Of a stretch of 44,514 nucleotides of DNA, positions 7,832 through 16,667 are shown piece by piece (the first letter of the stretch is position 1; every line of letters begins with the position of its first letter). The DNA is taken from NCBI GenBank assembly GCA_028356125.1, contig JAOMTZ010000014.1:1-44514 (forward strand). The letters are read 5' to 3'. Under the pieces are notes generated by a model that was not told where the DNA came from, ran no database searches, and saw nothing but the letters and a program-made list of their open reading frames with translations. The DNA comes from Candidatus Poseidoniaceae archaeon. GTDB taxonomy: Archaea; Thermoplasmatota; Poseidoniia; Poseidoniales; Poseidoniaceae. The position numbers and the translations under genes were made by a program.

Positions 7832-9012
7832 CGAAGAGTTTGTTCTTCAGCGATATACTTAGGTCGATAAATTGGGATGCCCTTTCCATTTCGCATTATT
7901 GTTCTTTCATCGACAATTTGAGCGCCGATACCTGCAACTCTAGCCCAACCAAAGAAAGTAGTGTAATATTCAGCATCTTTCAAGCCGACGAAATTAAGCA
8001 ATGTACCACTTGCAATGTCGACATTCGCATTTGTGTTTCTGATTTTTGGATTTTCAGAAAGCACCATTGGAGCAACTTGTCTCAGAACTCTGATCGTTCT
8101 GAAGTATTCGTCATCAGGGCAGATTTCTTCACCGAGCGCGAATTGAGCAGTTGCTCGAGGGTCTTCACTTCTTAGGACAGCGTGTCCAAACCCGAATACA
8201 GGGCGCTTAGATTCCAGCTCCCCACGAACAAACCTCTCGACTTCAGCAGGGTCAGATGTTCCTATGCGTTGGACAAATTCGAAACATGATTGATTCGCTC
8301 TTCCATGAAGAGGACCAGATAGTGCATTCATTGCACCTGCCATAGATGAATATACAGTTGCATGACCACTAGCAACAGCCTTACCTGCAAATGTAGACAG
8401 GTTTCCTCCACCATGGTCCATGTGTAGTACGAGATATGTGGATAGAACGCGATTCATTACTGCTTTATCGACTCCATTAAGATCGATTGTGTTGGTAAAC
8501 CTGCCAACTAACGGTAGTGATAAATCATCAGCAGGGATATTTTCACTACGGTCTTCTCTGTATCTGAATATTAGGCCCATCAATCTAGGCATTCTAGCGA
8601 TGAGGTTCATGGCATCCTCTCGCCAATCATCTACACCACCCAACATTCCAAGTGTATGGATTCCAATAGACAACCAATCCATTGGGTGTCCATCCTTTGG
8701 GAGAGTTGCAAGCACCTGTTCTAATCCTTCAGGAATTGCTCCTCTTGATTGTAGTTCTTCACGGAACTCAACGGATTGTTCTATGGTCGGTAACTCCTTG
8801 TGAAACAGTAAGAATACGATGTCTTCTGGCGACATCATTGCTAATTCACTGATTGGATATCCGCAATAATGTACTCCTTCGCCTGGAGTGACATATGATG
8901 TTCTGCAAGTTCCCACCGGAACTCCTCGCAGTCCTGTATTCAGGTGGGCTGTGGTCAAGTCAAGTAGAGACTCTTCCTCACTCATTGATTCACCATCCGA
9001 ACACAGGGACAT
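7819..9012 (-). CDS. Citrate synthase, eukaryotic/mitochondrial-like type
   Basis: This enzyme condenses oxaloacetate and acetyl-CoA to citrate, the entry to the TCA cycle. The catalytic trio is visible: His236 in GPLHGRANQ, His277 in GFGHAVLR and Asp332 in NANVDIASG. GLRGVPVG near residue 28 and a GYP segment at 51-53 mark the N-terminal domain. GHAVLR followed by DPRA, the HMDHGGGN segment and SSMAGAMNALSGPLHG resemble mitochondrial citrate synthase more than the common archaeal and bacterial form (GFGHRVYK, LHADHE). The encoded start at 9012 gives 397 residues; ATG at 8985 (MSEEESLL) is an equally credible start and removes an odd N terminus. A stem-loop lies about 50 bases upstream. Confidence 0.92.
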   Translation of the reverse strand: MSLCSDGESMSEEESLLDLTTAHLNTGLRGVPVGTCRTSYVTPGEGVHYCGYPISELAMMSPEDIVFLLFHKELPTIEQSVEFREELQSRGAIPEGLEQVLATLPKDGHPMDWLSIGIHTLGMLGGVDDWREDAMNLIARMPRLMGLIFRYREDRSENIPADDLSLPLVGRFTNTIDLNGVDKAVMNRVLSTYLVLHMDHGGGNLSTFAGKAVASGHATVYSSMAGAMNALSGPLHGRANQSCFEFVQRIGTSDPAEVERFVRGELESKRPVFGFGHAVLRSEDPRATAQFALGEEICPDDEYFRTIRVLRQVAPMVLSENPKIRNTNANVDIASGTLLNFVGLKDAEYYTTFFGWARVAGIGAQIVDERTIMRNGKGIPIYRPKYIAEEQTLRHLD

Positions 9013-9060
9013 GAGGCTTCTGTATAAGTGCGACGCTAGATTTTCTCTTCAGAAGGCCTT

Positions 9061-9082
9061 TAGGTGTGTTTTGCAACACCTA
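9061..9082. terminator. Stem-loop between the cysteine-cluster gene and citrate synthase
   Basis: TAGGTGT (9061-9067) pairs perfectly with ACACCTA (9076-9082) around an 8-base loop. It sits 3' of the leftward cysteine-cluster gene and 5' of citrate synthase, so it could end one transcript or regulate the next. An AAGGCCTT palindrome lies beside it at 9053-9060. No U-tract is seen. Confidence 0.35.
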
Positions 9083-9118
9083 GTTCCTGTTACAATATTC
9101 GGGCTATAGTTGAAAGTT

Positions 9119-9583
9119 TCATCTAGATTTAGGAGGCCATTGTCGGAACCCTCTAGATGCATCTCGGTCTTCAATAATTTTAGTTCGAATAGTGTCCCCG
9201 CTTATGATGAATGCCTCTTCAGATTCTAGACCTGGGCATTCACTAACTGTCTTTCTCCAAGACCTATCAGAACGAACATTTTCTGCCCAAAAGGGATAGG
9301 ATTTACATTGGGCAGGCCTTGCTTCATACGTGGTGCATTTCTTCTGCTCATCCAAGTAAATACATATGTCAGTTACAGGATCGGATTTCAAAACCCACCT
9401 GCCGTCTAAGGTTTGTCTACAATCTCTTTGCAACCAATCAGCAACTTCTAGGCCATGGTGTTGCGCCATAATTTCAGCATCTTCAGGGCGCAAATATACA
9501 ATTCCACCAGGTTCATCACAACACTTTCCACAATCTGGTTGGCAAGCAAATGGAACGCCAGCCATCCACCACGACGGGTTCAT
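9119..9583 (-). CDS. YkgJ/UPF0153-family cysteine-cluster protein
   Basis: The family's cysteine series is present: CQPDCGKCCDEPGG near the N terminus, then CIYLDEQKKCTTYEARPAQC and a final SECPG. These clusters are predicted to bind zinc or iron (CxxCxxCC domain); no reaction is established. The frame can start earlier at 9613, but ATG at 9583 lies one base after the stop of the upstream ATPase gene and fits the family's N terminus, so I chose it. It is the third gene of the DUF835/AAA+ cluster by position and probably by transcript. Whether it belongs functionally with them is unknown. Confidence 0.75.
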   Translation of the reverse strand: MNPSWWMAGVPFACQPDCGKCCDEPGGIVYLRPEDAEIMAQHHGLEVADWLQRDCRQTLDGRWVLKSDPVTDICIYLDEQKKCTTYEARPAQCKSYPFWAENVRSDRSWRKTVSECPGLESEEAFIISGDTIRTKIIEDRDASRGFRQWPPKSR

Positions 9584-9584
9584 T

Positions 9585-11330
9585 TCATTCACCCTGTGGT
9601 TCAAGGCGAACAATCGGAGTTAGCATTGTGTAGTTTGGTAACTGGGAAACATTCCCTAGTAGTAACTCGATTTCACCAACTCTGTCGGCGATTTGAATCA
9701 ACTCTTCTACAGATGCTTCTCTGCTAGATTCGACTAATTGAATCATCTCGTTTTCGAGTTCCTTTAATTGATTGGATTCATTCAAATGCTGCTCACTCAT
9801 TTCTTGGAACATAGTTTCGGTAATATTGTCTATACTCGCAGCTGTTTCGTTAACTCTAACTCTGTCTAGTCCTGAAATTCCAGATTCTCGATTTACTAGG
9901 AAATCTTCTCTTTCATCTACAGTCAAAGTAGTTGTGACATGTGGAATTAGATTTTCACCAACTAGCACTTGATGTAAATCGCTTCTCTCCTCAATTGTCA
10001 TCTCAGGAACTTCCCATCCGTCTTCCAAATCAGGCAATGGTGAATTCAACTCAACTCCTCCAATATCAGAGCCGGTGTAAACATGGTCCAGAGTCTCTGT
10101 TACCACGCGTGATGCAATTTCTTCAAGGTCTTCTCTCTGCGTGAATATTTCTTGTTCTGTGATTTGTACAGGAGTATCATCTAGTATGTCCCCAACATCT
10201 TCGCTAGTAACAACACGTTCACCCGATTCAATTGCTAGAGCGACCTTCTCAAAAGCGCTATCCGTGCCTCGCCAATCTCCGCCACCGAAAGCCACTATCT
10301 TAGCTAACATTGAGTCATCAAGCAAAAGGGCTCTACCGCTAGCAGATCTTCGTAAATGAGTGATCAGAGATGAAGAACTCGGACTTCTAATCCATATGCT
10401 AGTGGCTGAACGCATAACTTCCCAAAGCCTTCTTGCTTGCCATTCGTTGGAATCAACTCGGGATGTTGCGATAACTTGGACTCCTAAATTAAGGGCATAA
10501 TCAATTAGCATGCCTATTTCTGTAGCAATTCTTTCTTCAGCGAGATGAAGGTCGTCGATCGCAATCAAGTTTGCATGTGCTACGGCTTCTTCCCAGCCTT
10601 GGGGGAGAGAATCCCAACCTCTCATTGCTGAAGTTGATAGTAGGTGTACATTGCCATCTTGTCTTCGGATCATTGCCTGAACTGAGGCGCTAAGTATGTG
10701 TGATTTACCACAACCACTTTCGCCCAAAACAAGTAACGGGTTCATTGAAGTTCCAGGTTTGCTAATCACTTTTTCACAGGCACTAGATGCTCTTGAATTC
10801 TCTTCGACAACATGCCAGGATTTCCATGTGTTATGTTCTGATAAGTATTGTACTGGCGGCCACAGTGGCTTGAATGACAAATCTTTCATTCCAAAATCCG
10901 TTGAATTGGTTGAGTATCCTCTCTGTGAGTCCAATACTTCTGCCCAAATTGGCCTTCCGTCTTTGAGGACTCCCAAGTCTTCACTCAAATCATCTACTTC
11001 AATCTCTTCAGTAATCTGTTTCTCTCGCATTCCGCCTATTCTTTCAGCAGCTATTTGCGCAAGAGAACTACTTCCCTCATCCAAATCAATACTAACTTTC
11101 CAAGGTTTAGACTTTCCAAGGATGTTGTCTGCTACCATGTCGAAAACGGGGCGAGTCTTGACTCCAGTGCGTGTGATTATATCTCCACTTCTTGTGTCCT
11201 CTGCTGCTTCAATGCCTCGTAATTTATTCAGGTTTGAAAGTGCAGGTCTTCCAGTAGGTGTACTCTTTCCTAATGTCTGTCGAGCATTGGCCAAAGCAAG
11301 TTGGAGTTTTTCTTGGCGCGAAATATTCAT
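9585..11330 (-). CDS. DnaA-clade AAA+ ATPase with unusual N- and C-terminal regions
   Basis: The central 170-370 region matches DnaA domain III in order: a T-W-K-S-W-H-V-V segment, NPLLVLGESGCGKSHIL (Walker A 203-211), LIAIDDLH (Walker B, 255-262), VIATSR (288-291), an arginine-rich RRLWEVMRS and GDWRGTDSAFEK (sensor-2-like Arg354). The roughly 165 N-terminal residues are unrecognised. The C terminus (about 390-581) is acidic and ends in a predicted coiled coil (about 510-565), with no DnaA domain IV helix-turn-helix. Archaea initiate replication with Orc1/Cdc6, so this is unlikely to be an initiator; a loader- or Hda/DnaC-like regulatory role is inference. The start codon overlaps the stop of the upstream DUF835 gene by 4 bases, implying coupled translation. 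Confidence 0.72.
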   Translation of the reverse strand: MNISRQEKLQLALANARQTLGKSTPTGRPALSNLNKLRGIEAAEDTRSGDIITRTGVKTRPVFDMVADNILGKSKPWKVSIDLDEGSSSLAQIAAERIGGMREKQITEEIEVDDLSEDLGVLKDGRPIWAEVLDSQRGYSTNSTDFGMKDLSFKPLWPPVQYLSEHNTWKSWHVVEENSRASSACEKVISKPGTSMNPLLVLGESGCGKSHILSASVQAMIRRQDGNVHLLSTSAMRGWDSLPQGWEEAVAHANLIAIDDLHLAEERIATEIGMLIDYALNLGVQVIATSRVDSNEWQARRLWEVMRSATSIWIRSPSSSSLITHLRRSASGRALLLDDSMLAKIVAFGGGDWRGTDSAFEKVALAIESGERVVTSEDVGDILDDTPVQITEQEIFTQREDLEEIASRVVTETLDHVYTGSDIGGVELNSPLPDLEDGWEVPEMTIEERSDLHQVLVGENLIPHVTTTLTVDEREDFLVNRESGISGLDRVRVNETAASIDNITETMFQEMSEQHLNESNQLKELENEMIQLVESSREASVEELIQIADRVGEIELLLGNVSQLPNYTMLTPIVRLEPQGE

Positions 11331-13021
11331 TGAACTTCCTCCTTAAATTTCCAAGACATCAATTCCTTGTCTAAATCTAATTCCTTTTGGGGTACACTGG
11401 ATGAACGCTTCCGGTTAGATTCATTCCGCTTAACTTCAACTCCTCTTGCAGCAGTTGGGCTAATCGGGTCTTTGGCCGATTTTTTCTTTCCATGAATAGA
11501 TGATACGGATTTGGGTCCAAGTTGAGTACTTGGTAATGTACGAACTTTGTTGGTTGAGTCTTGCCTTACAACGTCACTTAGTGAGTTTGGTATCACCTCA
11601 GGTATCGATGGCATTTTGCCTTCTTTTCCATGACCTGTTACAGTTTTAGGGATTGATTTGGATGAAGGCATTTCTCCTAATATTGTGCCACTTTTAGCAG
11701 CATCGAGTCCTGCTTTACGCATTTCCCTCTCATTCATGATCTTCGCCTTTTTAGGTCTGCGGCGCTTCACAGTCTGAGCCTTCCTTGGGCCCTTAGATAC
11801 ATTTGGCACAGGAATGTCCTCAATTTGTTCTTCAATGATTTCAGTCAAGACGGTTTCTGTCTCTTCAGGCTCTAGGTGCTCAATTTCAGCTTCTTGTACT
11901 TCAGTGAGAGTTGTCTCTTCAACCAGTTCTTCTCTATCTTCAATAGTGAATGTCTCGGGAGTATTTTGCTCTAAATAATCGGCTAATCTCAGAAGTTCTT
12001 CTTCGGTAGGAGGTGCCATTAGTGGATGGCCAAGTAATGATTCGGAATCAAGATTCCAAGAATCAATAGTTTCGGATTCGAGGTACGGTGCGGCCCTCGT
12101 TAATTGAGCGGCTTCGGAAGTAGTCCATGCATTTCTGTCGAATGAAATCAGCAGACAATCGTCTTCGAAACGCATCCGATCTCCCAATTCTCTAACCATT
12201 TCGATAACAGCAGCCGAACCGCAAATATTTGCCAAGTATTCTAGTCCGTCTAGGAGCAATACTGCCCTTAAGTTTCCTTCCAAGAAACCGTAAACGGTTC
12301 CTTTAATCGCATCAATGTCTACGAATTGAACTCCTTCAGCCTCTCTTTGCGAGAGCCATAAACAATCTTCAGTAGGTAATCCATGATTGACGACTAAATC
12401 CTCTCTAGTCTTACGACTGATAACAAGAAGTGGCTTTCCGTGTGCTTTCAGATTAGCGGCGAGGGTGAAAAACGAGTCACTTTCATTTGAATACACACTT
12501 CCGGGTTTCAATAATTTACCGCTGGCAGTTAGTTTATTGACCATAGATGCTGCCTTAGTTTTGATGAATTCCGGCGCTTCAGTTGAAGCCTCGATGTTTG
12601 GTAGTTTACTAGATCTAGTCCAACTATTGGAGTGGCTTCCTACACTTTGCCACCATTTAGAGGATTTACTTCCCTCTGGTGATTCAATAATTAATTTCGC
12701 AGTAGGGTGTAAATCTAAGATTCGGTAGGTGTCAACACCTTCAACCAATTGAAGCATACAATCTAATTCCAAACAATCAGATTCAATTTCAATCAAGGCT
12801 TCTAGTCCTTCCAATATTGCCTCAGATTCGTGTATAGCAGCAGTTATTGTACCATTTGAAACAACAACTTGGCCGACTCTAGGCATCGACTCAACAGGTG
12901 TTCTTTCACATCTAATGTACCCATTAGAATCGAGCTTAATCATCTCATTTACGAGAGTGGCTAGAACGCTGGCGCCACCCCGTCTTTCTTCGATGATATT
13001 ACCTCGTGGTAACTCGACCAT
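11327..13021 (-). CDS. DUF835-domain protein with N-terminal PATAN/DUF4388-like region
   Basis: Residues about 195-315 resemble DUF835: LLVISRKTREDL, CLWLSQREAEG, AVLLLDGLEYL and LLISFD, in the order of that archaeal family. The N-terminal 20-110 (LATLVNEMIKLDSNGYIRCE, then GQVVVSNGTITAAIHES) has the look of a DUF4388/PATAN or roadblock-like regulatory fold; this is weaker. An acidic region (about 355-400) precedes a long basic, Ser/Pro/Lys-rich linker (about 405-545) and a terminal helix ending WKFKEEVQ. I place the start at ATG 13021; the frame extends to a TTG at 13084, which would overlap the divergent gene. DUF835 proteins are often tied to archaeal signalling, but function is unknown. 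The next gene is translationally coupled. Confidence 0.65.
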   Translation of the reverse strand: MVELPRGNIIEERRGGASVLATLVNEMIKLDSNGYIRCERTPVESMPRVGQVVVSNGTITAAIHESEAILEGLEALIEIESDCLELDCMLQLVEGVDTYRILDLHPTAKLIIESPEGSKSSKWWQSVGSHSNSWTRSSKLPNIEASTEAPEFIKTKAASMVNKLTASGKLLKPGSVYSNESDSFFTLAANLKAHGKPLLVISRKTREDLVVNHGLPTEDCLWLSQREAEGVQFVDIDAIKGTVYGFLEGNLRAVLLLDGLEYLANICGSAAVIEMVRELGDRMRFEDDCLLISFDRNAWTTSEAAQLTRAAPYLESETIDSWNLDSESLLGHPLMAPPTEEELLRLADYLEQNTPETFTIEDREELVEETTLTEVQEAEIEHLEPEETETVLTEIIEEQIEDIPVPNVSKGPRKAQTVKRRRPKKAKIMNEREMRKAGLDAAKSGTILGEMPSSKSIPKTVTGHGKEGKMPSIPEVIPNSLSDVVRQDSTNKVRTLPSTQLGPKSVSSIHGKKKSAKDPISPTAARGVEVKRNESNRKRSSSVPQKELDLDKELMSWKFKEEVQ

Positions 13022-13024
13022 GCG

Positions 13025-13039
13025 CACCCCTACGGGGTG
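13025..13039. promoter_or_regulatory. Perfect 6-bp stem next to the start of the DUF835 gene
   Basis: CACCCC (13025-13030), a 3-base loop and GGGGTG (13034-13039) form a very GC-rich stem 3 bases upstream of ATG 13021. It lies between that start and a TAATT stretch at 13043-13047 positioned about 22-26 bases from 13021. It could act as an operator or as an mRNA hairpin near the start. If the gene really begins at 13084, it is coding. Confidence 0.3.
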
Positions 13040-13062
13040 GTTGGTAATTCCACCCTTCTTGA

Positions 13063-13740
13063 ATGATGGGGGTCGAAACTGCAAAACAACGACGGTTTCA
13101 TGTCCTTAATGCTCTTCGCCAAAGCATGGACGCACCACGTGGCTTGATACCATTTGGAAGAACTCCATTAGGTGTAGAACATTCCAAATCTGCTATGAAG
13201 AACTATTCAATTTACGCAATAATCGCTTCAGTGCTCATTTTTGGAGTATTATATTGGTTCGCCCATATAGGAGTAGTTATCTCAGTGATTGTCATGGCTG
13301 ACTTGATAATAATATTCCGAGTGAAAAACAATTCAGTCATTCCATTAGCAGTAAACCTAAATCATCCATTCATGGAATCCGCCGCAGTAGCCGATTCAGA
13401 AATAATGGTCCGGTTTTCTAAAGATTGGATAAATCCAGGGATTAGCCGTCTGAAGTTGGTAAAAGATCCATTGACCGGATGGAATGTCCACAAACAAGAT
13501 GAACAATTGTCAATACTCTCTGGATGGGATTCCAATCTTAGCGAGAAGGCGTTGAATCGACAATTATCGATAATCAATCAAGCAATATCACTTAACAATG
13601 CAATAAATGAATCTAACGATGAATTTGAGGACGCGAGAGATAGGGAAGCGCAAGACTCAACTTTACTTGAAAGAGAATGGTTGCCTGAAGATGAAATTGA
13701 TGTTCAAGGTCCATTGTCTCGGATTTTTTCTTCAGAGTGA
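13063..13740 (+). CDS. Membrane protein, unknown function
   Basis: I do not recognise this 225-residue protein. A basic N-terminal stretch (about 45 residues, rich in Arg and Lys) leads into one long or two short hydrophobic helices (about 48-84). A soluble, probably cytoplasmic domain of about 140 residues follows, ending in an acidic tail. Possible starts are ATG 13063, 13066 and 13126; the first is kept because the stretch after it looks coding. The 5' end abuts the divergent DUF835 gene, so the two likely share a promoter region and perhaps regulation. Confidence 0.55.
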   Translation: MMGVETAKQRRFHVLNALRQSMDAPRGLIPFGRTPLGVEHSKSAMKNYSIYAIIASVLIFGVLYWFAHIGVVISVIVMADLIIIFRVKNNSVIPLAVNLNHPFMESAAVADSEIMVRFSKDWINPGISRLKLVKDPLTGWNVHKQDEQLSILSGWDSNLSEKALNRQLSIINQAISLNNAINESNDEFEDARDREAQDSTLLEREWLPEDEIDVQGPLSRIFSSE

Positions 13741-13805
13741 TAATTGGGTCAAACCCCTTCTCAACTCACCGTACCTTCAAATGTGCAATTCTCTGCCCTC
13801 AAATT

Positions 13806-14420
13806 ATGGGCACAAGTGCCGCCTGGGACGAACGAACGGGTTCATTAGATGAATCTCAACGTGAAATGATAACTGGCGGCGGTCTTTCAAAGCGTTTTTC
13901 ACGACTTCCACTATGGCTTTCTCATCCTTCAAATATTGGGGCATTTTACGGTTTATTGGTATCTCTTGCCTTGGTTTTACCTTATTATATGACTGAGGAG
14001 TTTTGGCTTCCATTGTGGATACTTCATGCTAGTTTACTAGTATTTGCAACTGCGTTCTTGGGACTATCAAGCAGAATTGTCAATGCTCTAACTAAGCGAA
14101 TGCCCATGGCAGTCAATCGTAAAATCATGTATCCTATGCCTTTCTTAGGCTTCACATTATTCACTTTAGTCCATACCGATTTGTTAGTATCTAATACATT
14201 CACAGAATATCTATCATGGACTCTTCTAATGCTGCCTGGTCCAATGTACGTCCATTTGGCATGGGCTCCTAGGTGGAGACTATTGTGCATGATTGAAGAC
14301 GGGGCTAATCCATTCGAGGGAATGCCGCATGTAGAAGAAACTCGCAGTGAAGATGTCTCTGATGTGGCAGGAAACGACTCTGAACTTATCGAAGTTGTAG
14401 AATCATTCGAAGAAGAATGA
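13806..14420 (+). CDS. Four-helix membrane protein, unknown function
   Basis: About four hydrophobic segments are visible (starting near SNIGAFYGLLVSLALVLP, PLWILHASLLVFATAFLG, PMPFLGFTLFTLVHTDL and TEYLSWTLLMLPGPMY), followed by an acidic tail ending in repeated Glu. The frame extends upstream to 13737, but the added residues look non-coding and overlap the preceding stop, so ATG 13806 (MGTSAAWDE) is preferred, leaving a 65-base gap for a promoter. No known family or catalytic motif is seen. It converges on the large membrane protein on the other strand, 8 bases away. Confidence 0.6.
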   Translation: MGTSAAWDERTGSLDESQREMITGGGLSKRFSRLPLWLSHPSNIGAFYGLLVSLALVLPYYMTEEFWLPLWILHASLLVFATAFLGLSSRIVNALTKRMPMAVNRKIMYPMPFLGFTLFTLVHTDLLVSNTFTEYLSWTLLMLPGPMYVHLAWAPRWRLLCMIEDGANPFEGMPHVEETRSEDVSDVAGNDSELIEVVESFEEE

Positions 14421-14428
14421 TACATATC

Positions 14429-16627
14429 TTAATCGATATTTGTCGCAGTAATATTGCCGATTCCTACACTTTCAATCATGAATGATAATTTCAATTCTGA
14501 GTCAGAATCAAATTCAGTTGTACCTCCATTCACGTTTGCTACAAATTCTGCTGTCCAAATACCGAGGCCCCCTCCTTCTACCGAGAATTGATCTAGATAA
14601 TCTTCTTCAGTTTCTGCAAATTCACTCTTTGGAAAGTTAATGTCTGCATCCCAGGTGAATACTCTTTGCCAATCAAAAGCCTGTTGAGAACATTCTAATT
14701 CTCCTTGTCTCATTTCACCAAATAAATCAGTTTCTTCTGGTGGGTTAATTGTCCAACTTATTGTGTCTATTTGTTGATTAGTGAGGCTAGTTTCAGATTC
14801 ATCGCAGGACAGCCAAACTTCAAAACTAGAGGGAATGCCATTTTCCTTATTATCAAGTTCGCTTTGAATAGTGTCTTGGTCATCCATTGGTAGCTCAAAT
14901 TCCTCGTCACCTGTTGATGAAAGTTCAAAATCCAAATCCCACTTGTAAATACCAGCAGGCACAGAGGATTTTGAATCAAAGATTAATTCACCTAAACCCA
15001 TCCCAATTGATGATGTGATTAGCAATGTAACCAATGCAATAATTGTAGGCTTAGCGACCCAAGATCTGCTATCAAATTCAAAGTCCTTTATCGATTGATA
15101 ATCATTGATTGAATCAATGACAATAGGCCCATACTGAACTGAAAGTATTGCAAAAATAGCGAGCGGAATGATAATTGCAAAGTAGTATCCAATAGCAGGA
15201 CTCCATGTCGTTAAAATTGTAGATGATGTAGAATCAAACGTGAACCCTCCTGGAGTTGAAGTAAAGCCACTGCTAAATGCAGACCCTAATTTACTACCTG
15301 AAATAGATGCAGAAATCTCAGAGTGGAATACCTCATTATCCCAAGATGGGCTCAAATCTTGCAAATCGTTGTCGATTTTTTGGGACATTTCATCTTCGAA
15401 ATTCCCAATCGCTCCGTATGAATATATCAGTAAAGTTGATGCTAATACAAGCATAATCCAACCATTGTTTGTACCTGATATTGCGGATGAGAATTTCCCA
15501 ATATATCTCTGCATCAGCATAAACATACCAATAATGATTGCACAAATTAATGGCCAGCGCAAATCTAGCATAACTTTAGATGAATCTGATAATTCTGAAT
15601 GTTCTTTGTATGAATCATATGAACTAGTTTCTTCTCCTTCGAATGAAGCATTGCCTAATGCCGTGTCATTGTCAAACTGGATGTAAAATGGATTCATATT
15701 CCAAGAGATTTCAGATGAATGCGTTGTAACATTAATCTCTCCACTGAAGCTTTCAGAACTTTGTTCAACTTCCCATTCTTGGTTTATTGTTTGCCATGGC
15801 GTAGTTACAGAGCCTATAATGGAAACAACCAAAATCATCCACAATACGGCCACTAAATGGCTATTCGCTAAACTAAATATCTTCGAATCTTTAATCCAAA
15901 TCGATGCATCTTCAATCTCTAAATCCTCTTTGAGATATGATATATTAGCAATGCCTCCAATCAATGCAAGCATTGAGAATACAAATAATGCTAACATCAT
16001 GAAACCTGGATTCCATTCCTGATAAAATGTAATTGATTGACCATCAAATGGTTCGAACTCAACTGTGGCACTACCCCAAACCCCTTCATCAACATCCCAA
16101 TCCAAATCAGAATCTGCAATTTCATCTGAATAATCTGAAAGACCAGATGTGATGCTAAAGACTGAAATTAACGAAATGACACCCATGAATATCATCAAAT
16201 ATCCTTTAATGGAATTGAACGAAACGAAACTGTTAATGCTGATTTTCTCTTTTCTATTCATGAAACAAAATAAAACCAGAATGAAACACGACATAGTTAT
16301 CAGTCCTAATCTTCCATCCAAAGTTTCAGCTGAATCCTCAAAGGCTTGTTCAGGCCCATCTATTTGTTTGTATGAATAACTTTCACTATATTCTCCGCCG
16401 AAATAGTCACTATTATTCTCACCAAATCTATCTTCACTTTGGCTTGTTATAATTGCAGAATCAGTGTAGTATTCATCAGTAGTTTGAACATCAAGGTCAT
16501 CATTGCCAAATTCTTTTGTTACTTCAGCGAATGAAGTAGTGTGTAATGAGATCAGAAAAACGATGAGAACTATTGGCGACCAGTATGCGATATTAGAGCG
16601 TTGACTCAACAACTTCTCTTTCCACAT
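14429..16627 (-). CDS. Large repeat-organised membrane protein with extracytoplasmic loops, unknown function
   Basis: This 732-residue protein starts with a likely signal anchor (about 16-35). It then alternates paired membrane helices with long polar, acidic loops rich in Ser, Asp and Trp. The same architecture recurs about three and a half times: helix, acidic loop with D/E-x-W, then an aromatic turn and helix (NPGFMMLALFVFSMLALIG, RWPLICAIIIGMFMLM, SPAIGYYFAIIIPLAIFAIL). The last 190 residues form a soluble extracytoplasmic domain with Cys and Trp, ending in a beta-like segment. I recognise no family. It stands alone between convergent genes, so its context gives no role. Confidence 0.6.
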   Translation of the reverse strand: MWKEKLLSQRSNIAYWSPIVLIVFLISLHTTSFAEVTKEFGNDDLDVQTTDEYYTDSAIITSQSEDRFGENNSDYFGGEYSESYSYKQIDGPEQAFEDSAETLDGRLGLITMSCFILVLFCFMNRKEKISINSFVSFNSIKGYLMIFMGVISLISVFSITSGLSDYSDEIADSDLDWDVDEGVWGSATVEFEPFDGQSITFYQEWNPGFMMLALFVFSMLALIGGIANISYLKEDLEIEDASIWIKDSKIFSLANSHLVAVLWMILVVSIIGSVTTPWQTINQEWEVEQSSESFSGEINVTTHSSEISWNMNPFYIQFDNDTALGNASFEGEETSSYDSYKEHSELSDSSKVMLDLRWPLICAIIIGMFMLMQRYIGKFSSAISGTNNGWIMLVLASTLLIYSYGAIGNFEDEMSQKIDNDLQDLSPSWDNEVFHSEISASISGSKLGSAFSSGFTSTPGGFTFDSTSSTILTTWSPAIGYYFAIIIPLAIFAILSVQYGPIVIDSINDYQSIKDFEFDSRSWVAKPTIIALVTLLITSSIGMGLGELIFDSKSSVPAGIYKWDLDFELSSTGDEEFELPMDDQDTIQSELDNKENGIPSSFEVWLSCDESETSLTNQQIDTISWTINPPEETDLFGEMRQGELECSQQAFDWQRVFTWDADINFPKSEFAETEEDYLDQFSVEGGGLGIWTAEFVANVNGGTTEFDSDSELKLSFMIESVGIGNITATNID

Positions 16628-16667
16628 GTTGGTGACTCAATCTAATCTGTAATCTACTTTTACCCGG

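Noticed and set aside
9585-11330. Calling the AAA+ protein a replication initiator DnaA
   Set aside because: The C-terminal DNA-binding domain is missing and archaeal replication uses Orc1/Cdc6.
10696-11346. 216-codon plus-strand frame opposite the DnaA-clade ATPase
   Set aside because: Ser/Leu-rich antisense translation of a coding region; the ATPase motifs lie on the other strand.
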